From the NCBI GenBank assembly GCA_035253825.1, contig DATFBM010000012.1, positions 153,961 to 217,960 of the forward strand: DNA of 64,000 nt. Reading direction: 5' to 3'. The notes below the pieces were generated by a model. It did not search any database. It saw nothing but the letters and a program-made list of their open reading frames with translations, and was not told where the DNA came from. This document shows positions 15,537 through 23,505 of the stretch, piece by piece (positions within the stretch are counted from its first letter, which is position 1; the number at the start of each line of letters is the position of its first letter). This DNA is from JACCTH01 sp035253825 (GTDB lineage Bacteria > Actinomycetota > Acidimicrobiia > Spongiisociales > ZC4RG35). Both the position numbers and the translations under genes were made by a program.

Positions 15537-18224
15537 ATGAAGCTTGTAATCGTCGAATCACCAGCCAAAGCCAGGACCATCGCCCGCTATCTGGGCGATG
15601 ACGTGGCGGTAGAAGCATCGATGGGCCACATCCGCGATCTGGCTGCCAAAAAGGACTTGCCGGCCGAGCACCAAGACAAGTACTGGGCTCAGTTCGGTGT
15701 CGACACCGAATCCGGATTCGTCCCCTATTACGTGATCCACCCGGCCAAGAAGGCTCAGGTCAAAAAGCTTCGGGATGCTCTCAAGAAGGCCGACGAGCTC
15801 TATCTCGCCACCGATGAGGACCGCGAGGGGGAGTCAATCGCCTGGCACTTGACGGAAGTGCTGAAGCCCAAGAACGCGCCCAGGCGAATGGTCTTCCACG
15901 AGATCACTGAGGGCGCGATCCGGGCCGCGTTCGAAAACCCGCGAGCCATCGATCAGCAGCTGGTGGACGCCCAAGAGGCCCGTCGAATTCTCGACAAACT
16001 CTACGGATACGAAGTTTCCCCGGTCCTCTGGAGGCGGGTGAGAACCGGGCTCTCGGCCGGACGAGTCCAGAGCGTGGCTGTAAGAATGATTGTCGAGCGG
16101 GAACGAGAGCGAATGAGCTTCGTCTCGGGCAGTTATTGGGACCTGCTCGGGATCTTCGCCACCGATGCGGAGCAGATCCACTTCCCGGCGACTCTGGTCG
16201 CCATCGACGGGGTTCGAGTCGCTAACGGCTCCGACTTTGCATCCAACGGCCAGCTGCAGAGCGATGGGGTGGTCCTGGTCGACGAGGCGGTGGCCCGCTC
16301 CCTGGCAACCGAATTGGAGGGGGCAGATTTTGCAGTTCGCTCAGTGGAGTCAAAGCCCTACCGGCGCAGTCCATACCCCCCCTTTCGCACGTCCACCCTG
16401 CAACAGGAGGCACAGCGCAAGCTGCGCTTCTCGGCTTCCCGCACGATGCGGATCGCCCAGCGCCTTTACGAGGCGGGCTACATCACCTACATGCGCACCG
16501 ATTCGACGGCGCTATCCGAGTCGGCGGTGGCCGCCGCCCGCTCCCAGATCGGATCATTGTTCGGGGCCGAATACCTGCCGGCCAAGCCCCGCACATACAC
16601 CAACAAGGTGAAGAACGCCCAGGAGGCGCACGAAGCCATCCGGCCAGCCGGCGATCGATTCCGGACTCCTGCCCAGGTGGAACGGGAGGTGAGCGAGGAC
16701 GAAGCGCGGGTCTACGAGCTCATCTGGAAACGGACCGTGGCCTCACAGATGAAAGACGCCCTCGGAGAATCCATGGCGGTACGGCTCGGAGCAGTGAGCA
16801 GCGCCGGGAGGGATGGCGAATTCGCCGCCAGCGGGCGCACAATCACCTTCCCCGGATTCCTGCGAGCGTATGTCGAAGGATCAGATGATCCCGAAGCCGC
16901 CCTCGACGATCAGGAAACCCCGCTGCCTCGACTGGAAGAGGGCGAGCCCCTGACAGTCGTCGACCTCGAAGCTACTGGCCACAGCACCAAGCCTCCCGCT
17001 CGCTTCACCGAGGCGTCGTTGGTTCGTCAGTTAGAGGAAATGGGAGTGGGCCGGCCATCGACGTATGCCTCGATTCTCGAGACGATCCAGGAGCGTGGGT
17101 ACATCTGGAAGCGGGGACAATCCCTTATCCCGACCTTCACCGCCTTGGCGGTGGTGACGTTGCTGGAACAGAACTTCGAAGACCTCGTCGATTACGCCTT
17201 CACCGCCCGGATGGAGGACGACCTCGACCGAATCGCCGAGGGAGAGGAGGAAACCGCCCCTTGGCTTTCTCGCTTCTACCTCGGACCGGAGGGATTGCGC
17301 CAGCAGGTGGTGGACCGTTTGGAGAGCATCGACGCCCGCGAAGTCAACTCGATACCTCTCGGGTCCGACGACCAAGGCCGGGAGATCGTTGTCCGGGTGG
17401 GTCGATATGGCCCTTACATCCAGCGGCTCGACGACCGGGCCTCGATCCCCGACAACCTTCCGCCGGACGAGCTCACCATTGAGAAGGCGATCGAGTTGCT
17501 CGAGGAGCAACCCTCCGGCGAGAAAATATTGGGAACAGATCCCGAGAGCGGTCTCACGGTCATCGTCAAGAGCGGTCGTTTTGGGCCCTATGTGCAGCTG
17601 GGCGAGGGAACGAGCAAGGACAAACCGAAGACGGCGTCGCTGTTTCAAAGCATGAGCCTCGACTCCATCTCGCTCGAGGAAGCCCTGCAACTTCTCACCC
17701 TCCCCCGCCTGGTGGGGATCGATCCTGAAACCGGTGAGGAGGTGATGGCTCTCAACGGCCGTTACGGACCCTTCCTTAGTCGGGGAGGGGAGAATCGGTC
17801 CCTCCAAAACGAAGAGCAGCTGTTCACGGTGGACCTCCCCGAGGCGCTCGCGCTGTTCTCCCAGCCTCCGACCCGGCGACGGCGCGGTCCCCAAGGTGGC
17901 GCCTCCGGACGCGAAATCGGCGTGACTGCCGACGGCAAGACCATCTCGGTGCGGAGGGGTCGCTACGGCCCGTACGTCACCGATGGGGAGGTCAACGCCT
18001 CGCTGAGAGCGGGCGACGATGAGGAGAAGGTTGACCTGGCAAGGGCCGTTGAGCTCCTCGCTGCCCGCCGGGATCGTCTGGCCTCCGAGGATGGGTCCCC
18101 TTCCCGAAAGAGCGGAGAAAAGAAATCAGCCAAAAAAGCGGCGCCGACCAAGAAGCGCGGAGCCAAGAAAAGCACCAGCAAGGCGGTCAGGGCTTCCAAG
18201 AAGAAGACGGAGAAGAAGACCTGA
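15537..18224 (+). CDS. topA: DNA topoisomerase I
   Basis: Type IA topoisomerase that relaxes negative supercoils. The protein has 895 residues: TOPRIM domain (LVIVESPAKARTIARYLG at 3-20, ATDEDREGESIAWHL near 97-111), the gate domains, and the active-site tyrosine Y318 in ITYMRTDSTALS. The C-terminal third contains three or four short repeats around RFGPYVQLG, RYGPFLSRG and RYGPYVTDG in place of zinc fingers, as in other actinobacterial TopA. It ends in a lysine-rich tail (residues about 860-895) that resembles the processivity tails described for mycobacterial and streptomycete enzymes. Its stop shares one base with the next ATG. Confidence 0.97.
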   Translation: MKLVIVESPAKARTIARYLGDDVAVEASMGHIRDLAAKKDLPAEHQDKYWAQFGVDTESGFVPYYVIHPAKKAQVKKLRDALKKADELYLATDEDREGESIAWHLTEVLKPKNAPRRMVFHEITEGAIRAAFENPRAIDQQLVDAQEARRILDKLYGYEVSPVLWRRVRTGLSAGRVQSVAVRMIVERERERMSFVSGSYWDLLGIFATDAEQIHFPATLVAIDGVRVANGSDFASNGQLQSDGVVLVDEAVARSLATELEGADFAVRSVESKPYRRSPYPPFRTSTLQQEAQRKLRFSASRTMRIAQRLYEAGYITYMRTDSTALSESAVAAARSQIGSLFGAEYLPAKPRTYTNKVKNAQEAHEAIRPAGDRFRTPAQVEREVSEDEARVYELIWKRTVASQMKDALGESMAVRLGAVSSAGRDGEFAASGRTITFPGFLRAYVEGSDDPEAALDDQETPLPRLEEGEPLTVVDLEATGHSTKPPARFTEASLVRQLEEMGVGRPSTYASILETIQERGYIWKRGQSLIPTFTALAVVTLLEQNFEDLVDYAFTARMEDDLDRIAEGEEETAPWLSRFYLGPEGLRQQVVDRLESIDAREVNSIPLGSDDQGREIVVRVGRYGPYIQRLDDRASIPDNLPPDELTIEKAIELLEEQPSGEKILGTDPESGLTVIVKSGRFGPYVQLGEGTSKDKPKTASLFQSMSLDSISLEEALQLLTLPRLVGIDPETGEEVMALNGRYGPFLSRGGENRSLQNEEQLFTVDLPEALALFSQPPTRRRRGPQGGASGREIGVTADGKTISVRRGRYGPYVTDGEVNASLRAGDDEEKVDLARAVELLAARRDRLASEDGSPSRKSGEKKSAKKAAPTKKRGAKKSTSKAVRASKKKTEKKT

Positions 18225-18406
18225 TGTTCGGGCCCCTCAACGGCGTTCGCACCACACTGGTGGCGGGAGCGGTGGTGGCATCGATAGTGGCCCTGATCCT
18301 CGGCTACCCGATTGTGGCATTGGTCTTGGGGGTGGGGATCGCCGCCCACATCGGCCTCTGGATTTGGCTCTACCAAAAACGGCCTCAGGGTCCGCCCTCA
18401 AATTAG
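18224..18406 (+). CDS. Small two-helix membrane protein coupled to topA
   Basis: A 60-residue hydrophobic protein whose ATG overlaps the topA TGA (TGATG), so translation is probably coupled. Two hydrophobic stretches, residues about 10-26 and 28-50 (TTLVAGAVVASIVALILG and IVALVLGVGIAAHIGLWIWLY), form a helical hairpin followed by a short basic tail. I do not recognise a family. Its last 9 bases overlap the 3' end of convergent ispD. Coupled position and clean composition argue that it is real despite its size. Confidence 0.65.
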   Translation: MFGPLNGVRTTLVAGAVVASIVALILGYPIVALVLGVGIAAHIGLWIWLYQKRPQGPPSN

Positions 18407-19078
18407 CCACCGCCCTTCTCTCCACGATTCGGCGAGCTGGCACGCTCGATCGAGATCGCCCGGATAGGTCACCTTGATGTTGCGCCGGTCGCCGGGCACC
18501 GCTGCGATCTGGAGGTCGCCGTGGCGCATGACTGTCTCCGCCGTATCAGGTGGCACCCCCGTGGACCGCCGAAAGGCTCGCAACAATTCTCCACCCCTGA
18601 AGACCTGAGGAGTCTGAGCTCTGCGGACCCCATGTTGCAAAGGTGACAAGGCACCACTTTTGAGGCGGTAGAGAGGGCCCGCATTCAGAGTTGGGACCGC
18701 TCCCCCGTGGGCAGCAGCCGCCCTCACACATGCTTGCCAGAGATCGATGGTTAGAAACGGCCGCGCTCCGTCGTGGATGCCGATGAACGCGTCGCCCCCA
18801 ACCTCTTCAAGGGCAGCTTCGATTCCCTGTCGTTCGCTGGCGTAGCGAGTCGGTCCTCCGTGGACCAACCGTGGTCGGTTCGGGAACTCGTCTGCCAAGG
18901 CGGATGCCAGTTGTTCATCCTGCGGGCGGGTCACGACCAAGATCCTCGTGGTTTCGTGGAAGAGGGCGGCCGCCCGCAATGGGTACCAGAGGAGGGGCCT
19001 ACCGTTCACATCCGCATAGACCTTGTTGCTGTCGGAACTGCCGGCACGAGCACCGCTTCCACCGGCGAGAACAACCAA
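18398..19078 (-). CDS. ispD: 2-C-methyl-D-erythritol 4-phosphate cytidylyltransferase
   Basis: Third step of the non-mevalonate isoprenoid pathway: CTP plus MEP to CDP-ME. The protein has 226 residues with the nucleotidyltransferase loop VVLAGGSGARAG at the extreme N terminus, a Lys in SNKVYADVNGRPLLWYPL, the IGIHDGARPF motif (HDAARP in most enzymes) and AQTPQVFRGGELLRAF. The start is a TTG at 19076-19078, five bases past the upstream methyltransferase stop; no ATG or GTG would keep the conserved loop intact, so TTG seems right. ispF is not adjacent. A related cytidylyltransferase (TarI/IspD-like) is the alternative. Confidence 0.85.
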   Translation of the reverse strand: MVVLAGGSGARAGSSDSNKVYADVNGRPLLWYPLRAAALFHETTRILVVTRPQDEQLASALADEFPNRPRLVHGGPTRYASERQGIEAALEEVGGDAFIGIHDGARPFLTIDLWQACVRAAAAHGGAVPTLNAGPLYRLKSGALSPLQHGVRRAQTPQVFRGGELLRAFRRSTGVPPDTAETVMRHGDLQIAAVPGDRRNIKVTYPGDLDRACQLAESWREGRWLI

Positions 19079-19082
19079 AGCG

Positions 19083-19676
19083 TTAACCGGCCGCTCCTGG
19101 CTTCTCGGACAGGGTGGCGTATTCGGGAGAGGGCCAAAGACGACGTTGCGATCGAAGCGGAGTCAGACCCATTCCCCAAAGCAAGTTCTCCACCCGGCCG
19201 GGATTGAGCTTGTGGACGTGGACTTGACGAGCCTTGAGGGGGGTGCCATGAAGGATCACTGCCGTTGGAACTGCAAACAAACCCCGCACCGGCTCGGCTG
19301 GATAGATCAGCAACACTTTGCCGCCGGGACGCACCACTCGCGCCATCTCTCCCATTGCCGCTTTGACATCAGGGATATGTTCAATGGCGTGGAACGAGAC
19401 GATGGCATCGAAGTATCCATCTTCGTAGTTGAGCGAGGTCGCCGACATGGTCTTGACCTGTGGCACCATCGCCACCTCTGCCGCGTTGGGGTTGAGATCG
19501 ATGCCCTCAGCATCGACACCTACCGATCGCAAAGCATTGACCAGGTGCCCCCTACCGCATCCGACGTCGAGGATTCGATCACCGGGCTTTGGTTTGACCC
19601 AATCGCGGATGATCTCGAAGTTGCGCGGGTTCCAGCGATTGATCAGCGCATAGCGACGCGAGTCATAACGCGTCAT
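19083..19676 (-). CDS. Class I SAM-dependent methyltransferase
   Basis: A 197-residue methyltransferase of the type 11/UbiE-like fold. Motif I is ILDVGCGRGHLVNAL near 35-49, the acidic end of strand 2 is DAEGIDLNPNAA, motif post-II is YFDAIVSFHAIEHIPD near 87-102, and motif III-like RVVRPGGKVLLIYPAEP. The substrate is not evident. It lies between ispD and a histidine phosphatase with 4-base spacing or overlap on both sides (its ATG overlaps the phosphatase stop), so the three are probably one operon with the LCP gene. Confidence 0.88.
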   Translation of the reverse strand: MTRYDSRRYALINRWNPRNFEIIRDWVKPKPGDRILDVGCGRGHLVNALRSVGVDAEGIDLNPNAAEVAMVPQVKTMSATSLNYEDGYFDAIVSFHAIEHIPDVKAAMGEMARVVRPGGKVLLIYPAEPVRGLFAVPTAVILHGTPLKARQVHVHKLNPGRVENLLWGMGLTPLRSQRRLWPSPEYATLSEKPGAAG

Positions 19677-20509
19677 TGCAGCGAATCGTCCAGATGGGGC
19701 GCCAGCCCGTAATCGATCACCGTTGGTGTATCCCCCATCACCAAATGGGTTACCGACGTGTTAGCGGGGGTCAGAATGTTGGCGGCACCCCGCCATCCGC
19801 TCCCGGTCAGAGAGGTGATGACTGCGCGGATTGCGGCTCCATGGGTGACAACTCCGGTGATCTTGCCTCCAGCCGGTTCGATCTCCTCGAGCGCCTTGCG
19901 CATACGCCGTTCGAGAAGGGCCCAGGTCTCTCCGGTTTCGCCTCGGGGGTGATCGCTTCCATCGACGAAGATCTGATCGAAGAGCGCTCCGGCTGCCCGG
20001 ATCTCTTCGGTGGTGAGACCCTCCCACTTCCCGAAATTGAGCTCCACCAAGTCGGGGTGATGGCTCGGCTGGGAATGAAGTGCGGCCGCGGTGGCGGCGG
20101 CCCGCCGCGCCGGTGAGGTCCAGACCGATTCCAAGCCGCCGTACCAACCGAAGAGAGCGGCCGCTTGCTTCTCACCGATCTCATCCAGCACGTCATCCAT
20201 GCTGCCCTGCCAGCGCCCGGCCAGGTTGGCAGCGGTGCGCCCGTGGCGAATCAAAGCGACCACCGGCAAGCCCCTAGCTAAGGCCACCGCCAGCGCCCGC
20301 GGGCGCCGACCAAGTCGCGTCGTGTCATTGAAGGTGACGAGTCGTTCCCGGCCGCGGAGCTTGACCAAACGGGTTAAGGAGCCCTCGTCGGCGTGAGCGG
20401 CCACCGGCGGGATCCGATCGCCGAAGAATGCAGACATGATCGCCGACAGGTCGTCGGCGGACACCGTCTTGCCGGTGATCAACTCTCGACCAGAGCCCAT
20501 CGTCGTCAA
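19673..20509 (-). CDS. Histidine phosphatase family protein with N-terminal extension
   Basis: A 278-residue protein. From about residue 80 it is a phosphoglycerate-mutase-like histidine phosphatase: catalytic ALIRHGRTAANLAGRWQG (RHG, His near 88), the SPARRAAATAAAL block, the FGKWEGLTTEEI motif with the proton-donor Glu, and the second His in VVTHGAAIRAVI. The first ~80 residues (SADDLSAIMSAFFGDRIPP... LVKLRGRERLVTFND) are an extension I cannot place. Substrate unknown; such enzymes act on sugar phosphates, nucleotides or alpha-ribazole phosphate. It overlaps both neighbours by four bases. Confidence 0.85.
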   Translation of the reverse strand: MTTMGSGRELITGKTVSADDLSAIMSAFFGDRIPPVAAHADEGSLTRLVKLRGRERLVTFNDTTRLGRRPRALAVALARGLPVVALIRHGRTAANLAGRWQGSMDDVLDEIGEKQAAALFGWYGGLESVWTSPARRAAATAAALHSQPSHHPDLVELNFGKWEGLTTEEIRAAGALFDQIFVDGSDHPRGETGETWALLERRMRKALEEIEPAGGKITGVVTHGAAIRAVITSLTGSGWRGAANILTPANTSVTHLVMGDTPTVIDYGLAPHLDDSLQ

Positions 20510-21669
20510 GGGCCGAGAGATCCATCGACGAGATCCCCGAACATCTCACCCGCACCTGGGGTGAGGTAGACCACCGAGGCGGCGCCGGCAGTGCCGATCC
20601 GTCCCGGCGCCACCGCGTTGGCGACGGCGGAAAGGGGGGTGTCTATTGCGACCGCGGCCACGGCGAGGATCTCCCCGGCGGTGAGATCGGTGACCAACCA
20701 CGGCCAGCCTCGTTGCATCATGGACGGGAAGGCCAAAGGTCCAAGGTGCTCCACCGCGCTAAAGGCACCCTGCAACAGCATTCCGCCGTGCAACGACCGT
20801 TGCAGGTCACCTCCGGAGAGGTTCTTCCGGGCGCGGGCAAAGGAGAGCGCCTGGGGACCGTTGAAATACTGAAACCCGGGACTGAAGTTGGCCCCTGAAG
20901 AGCGGTCAACGAGACCTGAGGCCAGCTCCAAGTTGGCTCCCCCGAGGACGTTTCCCCACAACTCCTGGAAGCCCTCGAATCCGGTGAGAAGGTAGCCGTC
21001 ATAGTTGAGTCCGGTGACGTTGGCCAAGGTCTGGAGAAACAGCTCCGGCCCCCCGAGGGATAGTGAGCCGTTGATCTTCCCTCTTCCTCCGCCGGCGTAG
21101 TCGACCCAAGAGTCGCGTGGTACTCCGACGATCGCCCCTCGTCCCTCGCCATCGAGGGCGAAGATATGGATGCTGTCGGCCCGGGAGATCGTGGAATCCT
21201 CCCCGGGCCGGGCATCGGAGCCGATCACTGCCACCGTCTTGGGAAGCGGTCCGTAATAAGTGCCCTCCAACGATGGCACCCGGGCGGCGACGATTTGGAA
21301 CCCACTCCCCTGGTCGAAGCCGTAAATCACATCGGTTCCGAGCGCGGCCACCGCCACAGTGGTTCCCGCGATCATGGCGCTCGAGGCCGTGCCATCGAGA
21401 GGACAATCCTCAGCCATCGCCCAGTCCTTCATATCGGGAGGGACAAGTGACCGATCGCCGTCACAGACTGGTCCGTAGACGTTGGCCACCGCCTGGCGCC
21501 ACGAGGTCCCTCCCCCGCGGAGAGGTGTGGGCCGAGGGGCCGCCTCGGTGGTGGCGGTGGTAGCAGACGTGACGGTGATGGACGGTGAGAAAGACGGGGG
21601 CGTCACCGTCTCTGTCACCGCCGGGCTACAGGCGAGGAAGAAAACGAGCGCGACGACAGACCATCTCAT
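20506..21669 (-). CDS. LytR-CpsA-Psr (LCP) family lipoprotein
   Basis: A 387-residue exported protein. The N terminus has a lipoprotein signal, VVALVFFLACSP, with lipobox Cys at 14, followed by a Thr/Pro-rich linker. The LCP domain begins near residue 140: TVAVIGSDARPGEDSTISRADSIHIF, then GAIVGVPRDSWVDY with the phosphate-binding Arg, GKINGSLSLGG, and FARARKNLSGGDLQRSLHGGMLL near 285-307. LCP enzymes transfer polyisoprenyl-phosphate-linked polymers such as arabinogalactan or teichoic acids onto peptidoglycan. No ribosome-binding site is close to the ATG; a GGGGGAG lies about 13 bases upstream inside the proposed PolX terminator. Confidence 0.88.
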   Translation of the reverse strand: MRWSVVALVFFLACSPAVTETVTPPSFSPSITVTSATTATTEAAPRPTPLRGGGTSWRQAVANVYGPVCDGDRSLVPPDMKDWAMAEDCPLDGTASSAMIAGTTVAVAALGTDVIYGFDQGSGFQIVAARVPSLEGTYYGPLPKTVAVIGSDARPGEDSTISRADSIHIFALDGEGRGAIVGVPRDSWVDYAGGGRGKINGSLSLGGPELFLQTLANVTGLNYDGYLLTGFEGFQELWGNVLGGANLELASGLVDRSSGANFSPGFQYFNGPQALSFARARKNLSGGDLQRSLHGGMLLQGAFSAVEHLGPLAFPSMMQRGWPWLVTDLTAGEILAVAAVAIDTPLSAVANAVAPGRIGTAGAASVVYLTPGAGEMFGDLVDGSLGP

Positions 21670-21677
21670 ACTTGCGT

Positions 21678-21698
21678 AAAAACTCCCCCGAATAGGGG
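21678..21698 (-). terminator. Candidate intrinsic terminator after polX
   Basis: On the minus strand CCCC-TATTC-GGGG (21698-21686) forms a short GC stem with a five-base loop and is followed, after GAG, by TTTTT (21682-21678). It sits between the polX stop and the LCP start. The stem is short (4-5 bp), and it lies only 9 bases before the LCP start codon, so it could instead be a translational or attenuation element. Confidence 0.35.
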
Positions 21699-21718
21699 CG
21701 CGATTCTATGCAAGAAGC

Positions 21719-23446
21719 TCAGCGGCGAGACCTCGCGAAGTCGAGGAAGGCCGGGGAGTCGAGGGTGTTGAGGACATCGGCTCCGGCGGCCCAGCCCCTT
21801 TGGGCGTTCGCCACCCCGAACTCCATGCGACGGAGGTCGGAGGTGTGGTGGGAGTCGGTGGAGATCACGAGCTTCACGCCCGCCGCCACCGCCCGCCGAA
21901 TGGTCTCAGCCGATGCATCCAAACGGTCTAAAGCGCCGTTGACTTCCAGAGCCACGCCCGAAACGGCGAGTCCCTCCAGCACCGAGTCGAGGTCGAGTTC
22001 GATTCCCGGCCGCCGGCCGATATAGCGACCGGTGAGATGTCCAATCACATTTACGGCTGGATCGGACATGGCTCGCAATAGTCGTGCGGTCTGCTCCTGG
22101 GCGGGGAGGTCGAACGAGGAATGAACCGAGGCCACGCACCAGTCGAAGAGCAATCGGAAATCAAGGTCGTAGTCAAGGCCACCAGTGGGACCGATATTGA
22201 GTTCGCATCCGTAGAGCAAGGTCATATCCGGGTACTGCTCACCGAGACTGCGGATCCGGTCTCGGTGAGCAAGCATCTGCTCCCGGCTCGACCCGTTGAT
22301 GGCGAGATCTTCACCGTGCTCGGTGATCGCCAGATAGTGATAACCACGAGCCGCGGCCGCGGCCACCATCTCCTCCAGGGTCGAGCGGCCGTCGCCGGAC
22401 CGGTCGGAGTGGAAGTGGAGGTCCCCTTTGATCTCGTCGAAGTGGACGAGGGCGGGGAGGGTGCCCTTGGCGGCAGCCTGGATCTCGCCACTGTTCTCGC
22501 GGATCGGAGGAGGGAGGAGCGGGAGATCGAGGGACTTGTAGATCGCCTCTTCTGTCTCTGCGGCGATGACCGTATCGCCCTCGAAGAGCCCATATTCGTT
22601 GAGCAACCAACCTCGATCGATCGCTCTTTGGCGGAGTGAGATGTTGTGGGCCTTCGATCCGGTGAAGTAGAGAAGAGCCGCACCGAGCTGAGAAGGGGAC
22701 ACCGCCCGAACATCGATCTGCAGACCCGATCGAGTTATGACCGAGGTCTTCTTCTCCCCGCTTCCAACCACCGATTGGGCCAAGGAATGGCCCGCCACTG
22801 CATCCATAACCGGCTGGGCGTCGCCCGCGGCCACCACGATGTCGATATCTCCGATGGTCTCAGCCAGGCGACGCAGCGATCCTGCCGGGACCGCCGCCGT
22901 GACCCCATCGATCGCGGCCAGCTCCGTTGCCAATGAGGTGGCCATCGGCCACGCCTCGGCGATCGGAGTCCGTCGATCTTTGCCGTGAAGTCCCAACCGG
23001 TCGATCGCCCGGGCGATCTTCTCCTCCGAGGTTTTCCCCATCCCCGGCAAAGCCCGAAGTGCCTCCCGATCAAGGGCGGCTTTGAGGTCGTCGAGATTCC
23101 CGATGCCGAGCTCGCTTCGCAGCATCTTCAGCGTCTTCGGGCCCAGGCCGGGAATCTTCAGCAACTCGACGAACTCGGTCGGATAGGAGCTTCGCAACTC
23201 GTCAAGTTTTTTCACCGAGCCGGTCTCGATGAACTCGACGATGCGAGCGGCAATGGATGGCCCCACCCCCTTTATCCCTGCCATCGCCTTGGCATCCAGC
23301 TCGGCCACATTGCCTGAGTAGCCCTCGATGCCGTGGATGGCGTTCTCATACGCTCGCACCTTGAAGGCCTGCGAGGTGCCTTCGTCGATCGTGATCAAGC
23401 GCGCCATCTCGGCGAGCATCCCGAGTATGCGTCCATTGGAGATCAC
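21719..23446 (-). CDS. polX: DNA polymerase/3'-5' exonuclease PolX
   Basis: Family X polymerase with a PHP exonuclease domain, acting in gap-filling base-excision repair. The protein has 575 residues: helix-hairpin-helix segments (AGIKGVGPSIAARI near 56-69, KIPGLGPKTLKML near 97-109, ALPGMGKTSEEKI near 132-144), a polymerase palm with GSLRRLAETIGDIDIVVAAG (the GS and DxD metal ligands) and a third Asp in QIDVRAV. From about residue 330 the PHP domain has GDLHFHSDRSGDG, AITEHGEDL, EVNGALDRLDA and ISTDSHHTSDL. Both domains look intact and length equals the bacterial family. It starts with GTG and is divergent from the second ftsH across a 59-base gap. Confidence 0.93.
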   Translation of the reverse strand: MISNGRILGMLAEMARLITIDEGTSQAFKVRAYENAIHGIEGYSGNVAELDAKAMAGIKGVGPSIAARIVEFIETGSVKKLDELRSSYPTEFVELLKIPGLGPKTLKMLRSELGIGNLDDLKAALDREALRALPGMGKTSEEKIARAIDRLGLHGKDRRTPIAEAWPMATSLATELAAIDGVTAAVPAGSLRRLAETIGDIDIVVAAGDAQPVMDAVAGHSLAQSVVGSGEKKTSVITRSGLQIDVRAVSPSQLGAALLYFTGSKAHNISLRQRAIDRGWLLNEYGLFEGDTVIAAETEEAIYKSLDLPLLPPPIRENSGEIQAAAKGTLPALVHFDEIKGDLHFHSDRSGDGRSTLEEMVAAAAARGYHYLAITEHGEDLAINGSSREQMLAHRDRIRSLGEQYPDMTLLYGCELNIGPTGGLDYDLDFRLLFDWCVASVHSSFDLPAQEQTARLLRAMSDPAVNVIGHLTGRYIGRRPGIELDLDSVLEGLAVSGVALEVNGALDRLDASAETIRRAVAAGVKLVISTDSHHTSDLRRMEFGVANAQRGWAAGADVLNTLDSPAFLDFARSRR

Positions 23447-23505
23447 CGTCGAGAAGTTAGACCCGGTTCCCTAGAAGGGCGCGATCGGTACGATTCCGAC
23501 ACCGA

